The translations under genes were made by a program, and so were the position numbers. A DNA stretch of 35,926 bases from Holophagaceae bacterium (GTDB lineage: Bacteria; Acidobacteriota; Holophagae; Holophagales; Holophagaceae), in the NCBI GenBank assembly GCA_009783055.1, contig WRHW01000019.1, forward strand, positions 1 through 35,926. The letters are read 5' to 3'. This document shows, in pieces, positions 16,694-26,100 of the stretch (its first letter is position 1; every line of letters begins with the position of its first letter). The notes under the pieces were generated by a model. That model saw only the letters and a list, made by a program, of their open reading frames with translations. It ran no database searches and had not been told where the DNA came from.

Positions 16694-17602
16694 CTACAGC
16701 CCGCCTCTGAGATTTGCAACAGTCCACAATCTGCCCTCGCGCTCTCTTAGCAAGGCCACTAACTTAGATTCAAAGATTGCGGCAAGTGGTGCAGATGTGT
16801 CTGGAAATCCATTTGGCACTGAATAACTACTTGGAATGATTTCTCCAATTTCTATTGGCCTTCCATGAGCAAGATGGTCAGCCTCAAATTCATTCAGAAT
16901 TCTACTATTACACCAAGGAAGCAAATCTGAGCCAGTGATATGTATTTGGTATGCTTCGCCTGGATCGAACCATGGGCCTATAGCCGTCCGATGTAGCCCT
17001 GATAGGTGCGCCCCACAGCTGAGGTGATGTCCCATATCCCTAGCCAAACTGCGGACATAAAACCCGCCCCTGCAAATAATTTTTATCCTGCTCCGTTTCG
17101 GCAGGTCATGCCCTATCCAACTTGCCTCATGCAAATATACCTGGGATGGAGGCAATACGACACTTTCACCTCGGTGAGCCTTTTTATATGCCGCCTCCCC
17201 ACCAATTTTTTTGGCACTAGTTGCAGGAGGCACCTGCGCTGAGCACCCTATAAAATTTCTCAATGTCCTATCCAATAATTCCTCATCGAAATTCTCTGTG
17301 TTGCCCCGAAAAATTACCTGACCTAGGTGGTCGCAGGTATCGGTTTCGCTCCCCCAGTCAATATCTGCCTCATAGACTTTCGGCAATGAATGTAATAGCT
17401 CCATCAGCCTAGTAGCTTGGCCAGAAAGTATTAACAGCAAACCCTTTGCAAACGGGTCAAGAGTGCCACCATGTCCTAGTGGCCACTTTTTTTTGCCGGA
17501 CTCCATTGCAACCTTCTTAAAGGTTTTTACAATGTCAAAGCTACTCAGACCAATAGGCTTGTGAGCCAAATATATACCTGATAACACACTCGGACTTGAC
17601 AT
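16694..17602 (-). CDS. truB: tRNA pseudouridine(55) synthase
   Basis: The enzyme isomerises U55 in the T-loop of nearly all tRNAs and acts in the cytoplasm. I start it at the ATG at 17602 (302 residues), with GAGG just upstream; a TTG nine bases earlier would overlap that site. The catalytic motif GHGGTLDPFAKGLLLI is present with Asp49. LAHKPIGLSSF near the N-terminus and the RGGFYVRSLARDMG segment are typical of the family. A C-terminal PUA-like stretch follows. It lies 55 bp downstream of mrdA, the last of the shape genes, where rodA is more often found. In many genomes truB sits with rbfA, infB and ribF instead. No defect is seen. Confidence 0.96.
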   Translation of the reverse strand: MSSPSVLSGIYLAHKPIGLSSFDIVKTFKKVAMESGKKKWPLGHGGTLDPFAKGLLLILSGQATRLMELLHSLPKVYEADIDWGSETDTCDHLGQVIFRGNTENFDEELLDRTLRNFIGCSAQVPPATSAKKIGGEAAYKKAHRGESVVLPPSQVYLHEASWIGHDLPKRSRIKIICRGGFYVRSLARDMGHHLSCGAHLSGLHRTAIGPWFDPGEAYQIHITGSDLLPWCNSRILNEFEADHLAHGRPIEIGEIIPSSYSVPNGFPDTSAPLAAIFESKLVALLREREGRLWTVANLRGGL

Positions 17603-17657
17603 AGACCTCAAATGTCCTATTTATGCTTTGGCGAATAAATAAATTTGTTGCAAGCTC

Positions 17658-19565
17658 TCACTTTCGGTTCTCTTCAGTTTCTACATCTATTGGGATTGCA
17701 TAAAACGAGCCGGGTGTTCTTGCAACTGGAGGCGGAAGTGGGTTTTTATTGCGGTCAAAAAACCAGTACTTGCACAATTTTTGTGCTATCGGAGCCGCCG
17801 CAGAGGCTCCAAAACCAGCATGTTCGACCATCACAGCCCATGCTATCTGTGGATTTTCCCTTGGGGCGTAGCCTGCAAACCAAGCATGATCACGGAATTG
17901 TTTTGCTGACGAGAGATAGGCATCACGCGTAGTGTACCTAGATACCTGGGCTGTCCCTGTTTTCCCGCATATCTCTAAATCTGGCAGTGCTATGCCTCTG
18001 GCTGTACCCTGTCTGACCACCTGTGACATCGCTTGGTCAAGTATTTCCCATGTCTTTATATCTAGGTCTGCCTGTCTGACATTCGGAGGCGGGTATTCAT
18101 TCATTTTCTGTGTTTGTTCATCTCTGTAGCCCAGTAGTAAATGAGGGGTTAAGATTTTTCCTTTTAGGGCCAGTGTAGAGAAAAACCGAGCCATGCCAAG
18201 GGGAGTAACACCAACCGCCCCTTGCCCTACTGCTACGTTGATAGTATCCCCTTGGTACCACTCTTTTTGGGATGTCTTGTTGGGTATTCGGCTCGCCAAT
18301 TCGCCTGGCAAGTCTATGCCTGTTTTTTCTGCAAGGCCATATTTTTTGGCTGTTTCATATATTTGGTCGATGTCTAACCTTGTGCCTAATTCATAGAAAA
18401 AAATATTACAACTTACTGTAATTGCAGTGAGAACATCTATGCTCCCATGAACGCCCTCGCATCGGCGGGGATAGCCATAAAATGATTTAGTGCCTGTGCA
18501 AGTAAAGAGCGTTTGAGGAGTGATTACATTGTGTTCTAGAGCCGCGAGTGCCATAAGGAGCTTGAAGGTTGAACCAGGCGAATGACGGCTTTTGATAGTG
18601 CGATGATATAGGCGATTGCGTCCATCGCTATTAAGAAGGTAATCCACTTTTTGAGGATTTCGTCTATCCATGAATGCATTTGGATCAAACGATCCAGAGG
18701 AATACATCGCTAATACGCCACCATCCCTAAGATCCAGCACAACGGCGGCACCATTTTCTTCACCATAGGCATCTTGCAGGATTCTTTGCATCCCAGCATC
18801 TAGCGTTAGGTATACAGTTTTCCCCGGTTTGGGTGGGATTTCACCTAGGGGAGCCACCTCTCGACCTAGATAGTCTGTGACTATTTCCCTCAGACCATCT
18901 TCGCCCCGGAGCATGTCATCATGGATGGATTCTAGCCCCTCCAAGCCAATAATATCACCTTGGCGATAGTTTTTTTCTTTGAGGCGCACTAAGTCTTCCT
19001 TTGATACCTCGCCCACATATCCGAGTACATGACCGGCTAACTCCTCCCCCAGATAGATGCGCCTAGGTGCAATCTGTACGGAAATAAATGGAAACCTAGC
19101 TCTTATCTTTTCTGCTTCTGCCAGCTCCTCTTCATTTAGATTGTCCTTAAGCAACAAAATCCGGCTACTACCGGCATTCTTTGTAGAAATAATTCTACGC
19201 ATTAAGTCGTCTGGTTCTATCAGTAAAACTTGTGCAAGAGAATGGGTCTGTTGAATAGCACGTAGTTGACGATCGTTTTGAGGCTCGCCTTTGGGGATGT
19301 CTGGCAGATCCTCATGTTCAATTATCAGATTTAGGACATGTCTGTTTTCGATGAGCTTGTGGCCGTTCCTGTCAAGAACTAGCCCCCTTGGCGCAGGGGT
19401 TGTCCTTACCTTGATGGCCTGACTCATTGCCTCCTGTTTTAGTTCGTTTCCTCGCACTACCTGTACCCAAGCATATCTGAGAAGGATCGTTCCCAACAGA
19501 CACCAGATCACACCTTCTATAAATGACAGACGTTTCTGAATGGAATAGCGAGTCCTATTATCCAT
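17658..19565 (-). CDS. mrdA: Peptidoglycan DD-transpeptidase PBP2 (elongasome)
   Basis: Class B penicillin-binding protein that cross-links peptidoglycan during lateral wall growth, together with RodA and the MreBCD scaffold. The 635 residues begin with a cytoplasmic stub and one membrane anchor (about 16-36), then the pedestal domain with APRGLVLDRNG (58-68) and a transpeptidase domain. The active-site motifs are complete: SPGSTFK with Ser332 and Lys335, SCN at 385-387, and KTGTAQ from Lys535. It begins three bases after the mreD stop, which indicates one transcript. truB follows after 55 bp; no rodA is seen in the window. Confidence 0.96.
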   Translation of the reverse strand: MDNRTRYSIQKRLSFIEGVIWCLLGTILLRYAWVQVVRGNELKQEAMSQAIKVRTTPAPRGLVLDRNGHKLIENRHVLNLIIEHEDLPDIPKGEPQNDRQLRAIQQTHSLAQVLLIEPDDLMRRIISTKNAGSSRILLLKDNLNEEELAEAEKIRARFPFISVQIAPRRIYLGEELAGHVLGYVGEVSKEDLVRLKEKNYRQGDIIGLEGLESIHDDMLRGEDGLREIVTDYLGREVAPLGEIPPKPGKTVYLTLDAGMQRILQDAYGEENGAAVVLDLRDGGVLAMYSSGSFDPNAFMDRRNPQKVDYLLNSDGRNRLYHRTIKSRHSPGSTFKLLMALAALEHNVITPQTLFTCTGTKSFYGYPRRCEGVHGSIDVLTAITVSCNIFFYELGTRLDIDQIYETAKKYGLAEKTGIDLPGELASRIPNKTSQKEWYQGDTINVAVGQGAVGVTPLGMARFFSTLALKGKILTPHLLLGYRDEQTQKMNEYPPPNVRQADLDIKTWEILDQAMSQVVRQGTARGIALPDLEICGKTGTAQVSRYTTRDAYLSSAKQFRDHAWFAGYAPRENPQIAWAVMVEHAGFGASAAAPIAQKLCKYWFFDRNKNPLPPPVARTPGSFYAIPIDVETEENRK

Positions 19566-19568
19566 GCT

Positions 19569-20048
19569 CTACCTCATGTGGGGTGGGCTGTAAAATCGCC
19601 AAGTCAAAGCCCCCCAAGCTGGAAGGAGAACGAGAGACCATTGCCAGCCATATCCCAAAACATGTGGACCAGAAGCAATGTTTACAAAGAAGCGCACCAC
19701 TATGGTGTGAATGATAACGGCAAGCACCAACTGAGTGTAGTAGGAGAAAGGCTTTTCGGGTGGGCTGATTGATAGGGAATACCATAGCAATAGGGCGCAT
19801 ACCATATTGCCCATAGCTGTTCCCCCCATGACCGGGTAAGTTCGCAGTGCTGATTCAAGCAACCATCCAGCAGAGGCGGCTAACAAGCCACAGTATAGAG
19901 AATTACGTAATTCAGGTGCTAACCCCAAGACGATAAAAACATGGACTACTGCCTGAGGGGCTGGCCATGGTGCCAGAAAATACATCAACAAAAGCGAAAA
20001 CAATATTATTAGGAGCAGACGAAGGTGGTTTGCCGGTCGAGAACTCAT
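19569..20048 (-). CDS. mreD: Rod shape-determining protein MreD
   Basis: A 159-residue polytopic inner-membrane protein with about five hydrophobic segments (for example LLLIILFSLLLMYFLA and LVLAVIIHTIVVRFFV). MreD sequences are poorly conserved; the call rests on size, membrane pattern and position between mreC and mrdA. The start codon overlaps the mreC stop in an ATGA arrangement, which shows translational coupling. It is part of the elongasome that links MreB filaments to wall synthesis. Confidence 0.9.
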   Translation of the reverse strand: MSSRPANHLRLLLIILFSLLLMYFLAPWPAPQAVVHVFIVLGLAPELRNSLYCGLLAASAGWLLESALRTYPVMGGTAMGNMVCALLLWYSLSISPPEKPFSYYTQLVLAVIIHTIVVRFFVNIASGPHVLGYGWQWSLVLLPAWGALTWRFYSPPHMR

Positions 20049-20923
20049 TTTGCCCCCCGCCTAGAAATGGGCAGTGGCGGCTCTAGCCTAGTATTGAATT
20101 CCAACGCAGGCGAGGCTGGTATTACAAACAGTATTCCTAGTTTTTCAAAAGGTGCGGCCAGAGTAACCGTAATATCCATTTCTAGTGGGCCTGGGGATAC
20201 CTCGGATACATATCCGACTAACATTCCAGGAGGGAATACTTGATCTAGACCGGAAGTATAAACTGGCTCTCCAACTTGTATTGCTTCCTGATTGCTAATG
20301 TAACGAATGATTGCTAAACCGGGCCATTTACTTCCCTGTAAAACACCTTTTGCACGGCTTCTAGCGAGCATGACGCTTGTCGAAGCATTATACGCATCTA
20401 ATGGCAACACAAGGGACTGGGAAACGCCAACTGACCAAATACGACCAACGACGCCCTCAGCACAAATAATGCCTTGGTCGATAGTGAGGCCACGGTCTTC
20501 GCCTGAGTCAATTATTATCCCACCCCATGGGGCATCTCTATTATTTGCCATTACTCGCACGGTTTGCAGTTCAAATGGTAGACTCTTTTTAAGGCCCAAA
20601 AGGTGGATAGCCTCGTCTGCCTCAATTAGATGAACACTATCTCGTTGCCGCTCCAGCCGTAGCTCTGCAAGTTCAGCGCGGAGCAATTCCAATTCCTGTT
20701 GAGCGGCATTTATGTCTCCTATTTTTTGCAGTCGATTGAAACGCCATGTTTCAATTTTTTCAGTAATAAAAATAGTTGGTTGGTTGAAAAAATAAACGGT
20801 GCCTCGCCAGATTGGGTCTGTGTATTTGCCAAGAAAAACCCATACTAGATGCCCAAAAAAAATCAACGCCAAGGCAATTCTTTGTCTCCAGACAGGATCC
20901 AAAAACCAGCTTCGAGGCTTCAT
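20045..20923 (-). CDS. mreC: Rod shape-determining protein MreC
   Basis: A 292-residue periplasmic scaffold protein with a single N-terminal membrane segment (about 15-34), a coiled coil (about 66-105, rich in Glu, Leu and Arg: QQELELLRAELAELRLERQR) and a C-terminal beta-rich domain. Typical MreC signatures are seen: GIIIDSGEDRGLTIDQGII, GVVGRIWSVG and VFPPGMLVGYVSEV. MreC activates PBP2 in the elongasome. It starts 35 bp after mreB and overlaps mreD by four bases. Length is normal. Confidence 0.95.
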   Translation of the reverse strand: MKPRSWFLDPVWRQRIALALIFFGHLVWVFLGKYTDPIWRGTVYFFNQPTIFITEKIETWRFNRLQKIGDINAAQQELELLRAELAELRLERQRDSVHLIEADEAIHLLGLKKSLPFELQTVRVMANNRDAPWGGIIIDSGEDRGLTIDQGIICAEGVVGRIWSVGVSQSLVLPLDAYNASTSVMLARSRAKGVLQGSKWPGLAIIRYISNQEAIQVGEPVYTSGLDQVFPPGMLVGYVSEVSPGPLEMDITVTLAAPFEKLGILFVIPASPALEFNTRLEPPLPISRRGAK

Positions 20924-20958
20924 TTTCTACCCCAGAATTGGCCGTCCATATACAGTCC

Positions 20959-22011
20959 TCAGTCTGGTATTTGGATGCGTCTTAGAAACGGAATGTCATC
21001 TAGCAAAAAGGCTGTACCGCGAACCACTGCAGTTTCTGGATCGACTGCTCGCCAGCATGGGAGATGAGTTTCTTTTGTAATTCGGGTATCCAGGCCCTGA
21101 ACTTTTGATCCGCCGCCCGTGAGGCAAATACCCCTGTTGATAAGGTCTGCCGCTAACTGGGGAGGCGTTTCGTTGAGTGCTTTGCGAATGAGGCCAATGA
21201 TAGCTGTTACTGGCTCACTGAGAGCTTCCCTTATTTCGGCATCGTTTAACCTAATTGTTTTTGGAAGCCCTTCAAACTGATCTCGCCCAGATATTTCCAT
21301 AGTACTCGTACTCTCTGTTGGGTAGGCAGAGCCAAGTGTCCACTTGATTTCCTCTGCAATGCTCTCAGAAATCAACACACTATGTTTTTCGCGAATATAC
21401 TTGATTATGGCTTCATTCATTTCATCCCCTGCAACAGGGATAGAGTCGGCAAATACTTTTCCGTTGTATGAAATCACGGCGGCATCGGTTGTGCCACCGC
21501 CGATGTCGACGACCATGCAACCGCGTTTTTCATGTATGGACAGGCCAGCACCGATAGCCGCTACCATTGTCTGGTCGACTAAAAAAACCTCTCCGGCCTT
21601 TGCATCGTGGCACACTTGCCTGACAGCTCGGCGGGCTACCTGATGCGCTCGTGGAGGCACACTAACCACTATTCGAGTCGTAAATTTTCTGCGAGGCCGC
21701 GCTTTATTGATAAAGGCGGCAAGCATTTTTTCTGCCGCGTCCACTTCATAGATCATCCCATCTTTTATTGGCCTAATTGTCGAGACACCCTGGGGCGACC
21801 GTCCTAGTAATTGCTTGGCTTCATCCCCGACTGCCTCAACTTCCTGGGTATTTGTATTTATTGCAACGATTGATGGCTCGTGAATTACGATGCGCCCAGC
21901 CTGTCTCGTATGGATGAGAAGGGAAGCCGTGCCCAAATCGATGGCTAGGTCTGATGTAAAGATGTTCGACCAGAATCTGCTGGAAAAAATATTTGCCACT
22001 ACGTACTCCAT
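20959..22011 (-). CDS. mreB: Rod shape-determining protein MreB (actin-like)
   Basis: Actin-like ATPase forming membrane-bound filaments that guide wall synthesis. I start at the ATG at 22011 (350 residues); a TTG two codons earlier is less likely. Nucleotide-binding motifs are present: DLAIDLGTAS (21-30), VVDIGGGTTDAAVIS (167-181) and LTGGGSKVQGLD near the C-terminus. RPIKDGMI (80-87) is typical. The segment usually reading VPSGVTEVERRAV is VPPRAHQVARRAV here, and the normally invariant EEPMAAAIGAG reads DQTMVAAIGAG (146-156), placing Gln147 where the catalytic Glu is expected. It is first in a probable operon mreB-mreC-mreD-mrdA-truB, with a promoter at 22033-22062. Confidence 0.95.
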   Translation of the reverse strand: MEYVVANIFSSRFWSNIFTSDLAIDLGTASLLIHTRQAGRIVIHEPSIVAINTNTQEVEAVGDEAKQLLGRSPQGVSTIRPIKDGMIYEVDAAEKMLAAFINKARPRRKFTTRIVVSVPPRAHQVARRAVRQVCHDAKAGEVFLVDQTMVAAIGAGLSIHEKRGCMVVDIGGGTTDAAVISYNGKVFADSIPVAGDEMNEAIIKYIREKHSVLISESIAEEIKWTLGSAYPTESTSTMEISGRDQFEGLPKTIRLNDAEIREALSEPVTAIIGLIRKALNETPPQLAADLINRGICLTGGGSKVQGLDTRITKETHLPCWRAVDPETAVVRGTAFLLDDIPFLRRIQIPD

Positions 22012-22032
22012 GAACAAACAGAGTATTTCACA

Positions 22033-22062
22033 TTTTTAGCATTAGTGAAAAATTTCGATCAA
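22033..22062 (-). promoter_or_regulatory. Likely mreB operon promoter
   Basis: On the minus strand TTGATC (22062-22057) is followed after 18 bp by TAAAAA (22038-22033), with TG one base before the -10 box. It lies 22 bp ahead of the mreB ATG, leaving a short leader. A small inverted repeat CAGCC-AAAAA-GGCTG lies at 22068-22082 in the same divergent spacer. Confidence 0.45.
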
Positions 22063-22128
22063 TTTTTCAGCCAAAAAGGCTGTTATCATCATTCATTATT
22101 TTACATGGAAACCATTTTTGGAGGTCAA

Positions 22129-23733
22129 ATGAAACTAGAAAAGGTTTTTTTCTTACTGATAGCTGTTGGGATGCCACTCCTGCCACAGGTTGCCCCAAAT
22201 GTGGGGAGGATGCCGGTGCCGCCAATCGCCCCAATGGTAACTCCCGATGAGATACTGGGAGAAGGGTGCACTAGTATTTTGGTTGGCAGACTGGCCTCTG
22301 TGGATGGTTCGACAATGACCAGCCATAGCTGTGACAGTGGAACAGACAGAACTTGGATGAATATTGTTGCAAGGGCAAAGCATCCAAAGGGGGCGATGGT
22401 GAATCTCATCGAAAACCCAAAGAGGACAAAGGGGCTTAATGATCCTTCTGCAAAGGTTGCTGGAAAAATTCCGCAGGTAGATGAAACTTTTTCCTACCTT
22501 AATGCCGCCTACCCAATTATGAACGAATACCAACTCGCCATTGGGGAAACCACGGTTGGCGGTAGGCGCGAACTTGTTAGTAAGGCTGGCCTACTGGACG
22601 CTCCGGAACTCTATAGACTCGTATTGGAGAGAGCTAAAACTGCTAGGGAAGCGATAAAAATAATTGACGAACTTACTAAGGCGCATGGCTACAACGATTC
22701 AGGCGAATGTTTTACATTTGCTGACAAAGATGAGTGCTGGCTTTTTGAAATCTATGGCCCCGGCAAGGACAAGATTGGTGCGGTATGGGCGGCAGTGAGA
22801 GTGCCCGACGATGAAATTACTGTAAGTGCTAATGCCAGCCGTATCAGGCAGTTGGATTTGAATAAAAAAGATTGGTTTTTGGCCAGTTCAAACGTGCATT
22901 CCTTGGCACGCGAACAGGGATGGTGGGTTGAAGGCGAGCCGTTTGACTTTGCCTATGCCTATGCACCCTCTAGTAGAGTCAGCTTGGCATGCCGTTTGAG
23001 GGAATGGCGTGTACTTTCAATTTTGGCTCCAAGTCTGAACCTGAACCCTCATAGCGAAAATCACCCTTTTTCAATAAAACCTGAAAAAAAAGTATCGGTA
23101 CAAGACATTTTGGCGATTTTCAGGGATTCATACCAAGGGACGGAGTTTGACCAGATAGCAGGGATGTATAAAGTCGATTCCAAAAAAGAAGCAACGGTCA
23201 ATCCAGTTGCTAATCCCTTTGCACACAGCGACTTAAAGATCGCTCTGAATATCCCGCGTTACAGAACCATTGCCGTACCACAATCCACATATTTAACCGT
23301 TACCCAAAGTCGTAACTGGCTACCTGATTCAATAGGTGGTGTCGTTTGGTTGGGATACGATAATCCGGCCACTACGCCTCACATGCCCTTTTATGCAGGT
23401 ATTTCAAAAGTCCCCGCCAGCTATGAAGTTGATGGCAGACGCGAATACAGTAAGGACTGTGCTTGGTGGGCATTCCGAACACCTAGCAAATTGGCACATT
23501 TCAGATACCAGGAAATGTCTTTGGACATCATTGAAGTAATGAATGGTATCGAGACAAAATTGTTTGAAAACCAAGCAGAAATTGAGGCCGAGGCGTTGCG
23601 TATCCACAATCAAAATCCAACTGCGGCAAAAAAGTTTCTGACGGATTATTGTGTCAAAGAGGCTGAATCTGCTGTCAGTGCCTACTGGAAACTTTCAGAT
23701 GCACTCTGGCAGAAATATTCCGGTCGTTTCTAA
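22129..23733 (+). CDS. pepD: Secreted C69-family dipeptidase
   Basis: N-terminal-nucleophile hydrolase of peptidase family C69 (dipeptidase A type), which cleaves dipeptides. I start at the ATG at 22129 (534 residues) because GGAGGT lies directly upstream. A Sec signal (KVFFLLIAVGMPLLPQVA) is followed by a short proline-rich propeptide, and the expected nucleophile is Cys47 in EGCTSILVGRLASVDGS, which must be exposed by removal of residues 1-46. Other family traits are SHSCDSGTDR, NEYQLAIGETT and GECFTFADKDECWLFEIYG. It is transcribed away from mreB and ahead of the mutAB genes. The signal peptide suggests the mature enzyme works in the periplasm or outside, feeding amino-acid fermentation. 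The symbol is by family analogy. Confidence 0.9.
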   Translation: MKLEKVFFLLIAVGMPLLPQVAPNVGRMPVPPIAPMVTPDEILGEGCTSILVGRLASVDGSTMTSHSCDSGTDRTWMNIVARAKHPKGAMVNLIENPKRTKGLNDPSAKVAGKIPQVDETFSYLNAAYPIMNEYQLAIGETTVGGRRELVSKAGLLDAPELYRLVLERAKTAREAIKIIDELTKAHGYNDSGECFTFADKDECWLFEIYGPGKDKIGAVWAAVRVPDDEITVSANASRIRQLDLNKKDWFLASSNVHSLAREQGWWVEGEPFDFAYAYAPSSRVSLACRLREWRVLSILAPSLNLNPHSENHPFSIKPEKKVSVQDILAIFRDSYQGTEFDQIAGMYKVDSKKEATVNPVANPFAHSDLKIALNIPRYRTIAVPQSTYLTVTQSRNWLPDSIGGVVWLGYDNPATTPHMPFYAGISKVPASYEVDGRREYSKDCAWWAFRTPSKLAHFRYQEMSLDIIEVMNGIETKLFENQAEIEAEALRIHNQNPTAAKKFLTDYCVKEAESAVSAYWKLSDALWQKYSGRF

Positions 23734-24018
23734 TTGTTGAATGTAAGCAAGGCCATTATTTTCACAAATTACATATAGAAACCAGAAGGAATCATGCCAA
23801 GATGCGATCTTTGAACGATACTTGGTATAATTGAATTTGTTCTTATTAGGGTTTTTTCGAAGCTGAGGTGTTTTTCAGTTTTGAATTCCAATAGAGTTGG
23901 CTGGGCGGTGCCAAAATAGAGCTGGAAACTACTTAGGAGTGGACGGCGAGATGGAGGCGACGACATGCCAGCGAGTTTTGAAGTCACAACATCAGACAGT
24001 TCAAGCCAAGGAGGCATA
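23734..24018 (+). promoter_or_regulatory. Extended -10 promoter and leader of mutAB
   Basis: TTGGTATAAT ends at 23831; TGGTATAAT at 23823-23831 is an exact extended -10 match. The predicted leader to the mutA ATG is about 180 nt. It contains a hairpin TTGGC (23897-23901) / GCCAA (23910-23914) with an 8-nt loop. I looked for a cobalamin riboswitch, since the enzyme needs B12, and did not find a B12 box. No gene is seen in this stretch. Confidence 0.5.
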
Positions 24019-26100
24019 ATGGCAGATCAAAAAAACACTGGAGCCGGAGAGCGACTACTATCCGAGTTTCCACCACCGTCTTTAGATGCTTGGAAAGAAG
24101 AAGTGATAAGACTGTTAAAGGGAGCACCTTTCGAAAAGAAGATGCTTACAGCAACTTATGAAGGTATTACATTACAGCCCATGTATACCGCCGAAGATAC
24201 AAAAGACCTGCCGTTCCAAGATAATCTCCCAGGAGAATGGCCATACTTGCGTGGAACGGAAGCATTGGGCAAGCGATTGAATGGCTGGCTGATAGCGCAG
24301 GAACTGCCTTTTGCGACCCCGAAAGATTTTAACGAGGCTCTTAAATACGACTTGGAGCGTGGCCAAAACGCAGTGTGCCTGTTGCTGGACAGGGCAGGCT
24401 ATCAGGGTCTGGATGCTGACCAAGCCGAAACCGAAACGGTTGGCAGGGGTGGCACATCAATTTCTGCATTCGAAGATGCAGTTCAAGCACTGGATGGAAT
24501 CGACCCAGCGATCCCAATAATGGTCGTGGGTGGCGCGGGAACAGTGCCTGCCTCGGCACTGGTTGTTGCGGCACTAAAGGCAAAAGGGGTAGACCTGACT
24601 AAAGCCAACCTGACAATTGGAAATGACCCGCTGGGGTTTTTGGCGGCCAATGGCCAATTGCCTATGAACCTTGAAGAGGCATTCGATGGGCTGGCCAGCA
24701 TGACAAATTGGGCTTTGACGGCCGCACCCCTCGCCAAAACACTTGTAGCTTGTGGGTTTCCTTACTATGAATCCGGAGCAAATGCAGTCCAACAGCTTGC
24801 TTTCACATTGTCCAGTTCAGTGGCTACTCTGAGGGCGATGGAAGCTAGGGGGATAAGCGTTGAAAATGCGGCGTCCAGTATGGCCATCCGCCTTAAGGTT
24901 GGAGGCCACTTCTTTATGGAGATTGCTAAATTTAGAGCCATGCGCGTCCTTTGGGCACAAGTTGTTAGGGCTTGTGGTGCTAGTGACCAGGCCGCCAAGA
25001 TTTGTTTGCAAGCCAAGAATGGTCGCCTAAATAAAACGCAGTTCGACCCTCACGTCAACATGTTACGTGCAACGACTGAAGCCTTTGCGGCGATTGTTGG
25101 GGGAGTGGATTCCCTGCACATAGATGCCTATGATGAGGTATTAGGGGGGCAACCATCAGACCTTGGACGTAGAGTTGCCAGAAATACACAGGTCACATTA
25201 CGAGAAGAATCTAAGTTAGACCATGTTGTCGACCTAGCCGGAGGTAGCTGGGCAGTTGAAACATTGACTCATCAGCTTATAACGGCGGCATGGAAGCTAT
25301 TCCAGGAAGTCGAGGCTCTTGGTGGCCTCCAAAAAGCACTGGAGACAGGATTTGTTCAGAAAGCTATTGGTGAAGTTGCTACAGCAAGGCGTAAAGCCGT
25401 TACCATGCGCACTGATGTGATTGTGGGAACAAACCAGTATCCTAATTCACTGGAAGCTGAACCAGAGATAAAGAAAATTGACCATTCGGCTGTCAAGAAA
25501 ATGCAAGGCTCCAAAGCATCTGTTGCAAGAACTGGACAGGCAAAGTCCAAGGATTTTGCGGCCTTAGTTGATTCTGCTCCAAAGTCTACACTTGGAGAAA
25601 TTTCTCAAGCACTGGGACGCTCAGGCAGTATTAAAGTCGAACCCTTAGTAGCATTCCGCACGGCTGAATGCTTTGAAAACCTACGCAAGGCAATGATTAA
25701 GAATCGCAAGGGCAAAACAGATGTGTTTTTGGCAAATCTAGGTCCTGTAGGGGCTTACATGCCTCGTCTCGACTTTACTCGCGGGTTTTTTCAGGTTGGT
25801 GGTTTTACCGTAGAGGATAAAAATTGGTTCAAAACGGCTGAAGATGCGGCAAAGGCCGCTGTTGCGAGTGGTGCTCCAATTATAGTGGCGGTTGGTTTGG
25901 ATGATACTTACGTTGAACAGGTTCCAGTACTTGCTAAAGCTATCAAGGCCGCAGGTTCAAAGACAATGCTGGTTGCCGGTTTACTCAAGGAACAGGCTGA
26001 TGCATTCAAGGCGGCCGGAGTTGATGATTTTGTCCATGTTAAAAGTGATGTCCATACCGTTTTAAGCGGTTTGGCAAAAGGTCTGGGGGTGTCAATATGA
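24019..26100 (+). CDS. mutA: Methylmalonyl-CoA mutase small (beta) subunit
   Basis: Partner subunit of the B12-dependent enzyme that interconverts succinyl-CoA and methylmalonyl-CoA. I start at the ATG at 24019 (693 residues) because AAGGAGG lies just upstream; an ATG at 23965 lacks one. The N-terminal half is the mutase barrel ([13 protein letters not shown], then LQPMYTAED), and the C-terminal about 130 residues form a B12-binding-like fold. In that fold the cobalt-ligand motif DxHxxG is replaced by VGAYMPRLD, as expected for the non-catalytic subunit. Its stop overlaps the mutB start in an ATGA, which indicates coupled translation of a heterodimer. Confidence 0.95.
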   Translation: MADQKNTGAGERLLSEFPPPSLDAWKEEVIRLLKGAPFEKKMLTATYEGITLQPMYTAEDTKDLPFQDNLPGEWPYLRGTEALGKRLNGWLIAQELPFATPKDFNEALKYDLERGQNAVCLLLDRAGYQGLDADQAETETVGRGGTSISAFEDAVQALDGIDPAIPIMVVGGAGTVPASALVVAALKAKGVDLTKANLTIGNDPLGFLAANGQLPMNLEEAFDGLASMTNWALTAAPLAKTLVACGFPYYESGANAVQQLAFTLSSSVATLRAMEARGISVENAASSMAIRLKVGGHFFMEIAKFRAMRVLWAQVVRACGASDQAAKICLQAKNGRLNKTQFDPHVNMLRATTEAFAAIVGGVDSLHIDAYDEVLGGQPSDLGRRVARNTQVTLREESKLDHVVDLAGGSWAVETLTHQLITAAWKLFQEVEALGGLQKALETGFVQKAIGEVATARRKAVTMRTDVIVGTNQYPNSLEAEPEIKKIDHSAVKKMQGSKASVARTGQAKSKDFAALVDSAPKSTLGEISQALGRSGSIKVEPLVAFRTAECFENLRKAMIKNRKGKTDVFLANLGPVGAYMPRLDFTRGFFQVGGFTVEDKNWFKTAEDAAKAAVASGAPIIVAVGLDDTYVEQVPVLAKAIKAAGSKTMLVAGLLKEQADAFKAAGVDDFVHVKSDVHTVLSGLAKGLGVSI

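Noticed and set aside
16429-16710. Plus-strand reading frame of 93 codons between the PH-domain gene and truB
   Set aside because: It lacks a ribosome binding site, overlaps the end of truB, and covers the predicted minus-strand promoter and stems. The peptide resembles nothing I know.
23832-24018. Cobalamin riboswitch upstream of the B12-dependent mutase genes
   Set aside because: I found no B12-box-like sequence; only a small hairpin is present. Most mutase genes are not controlled by this riboswitch anyway.
23965-24018. Longer mutA start at the ATG at 23965
   Set aside because: It has no ribosome binding site, whereas AAGGAGG stands directly before the ATG at 24019, and the extra 18 residues are not family-like.
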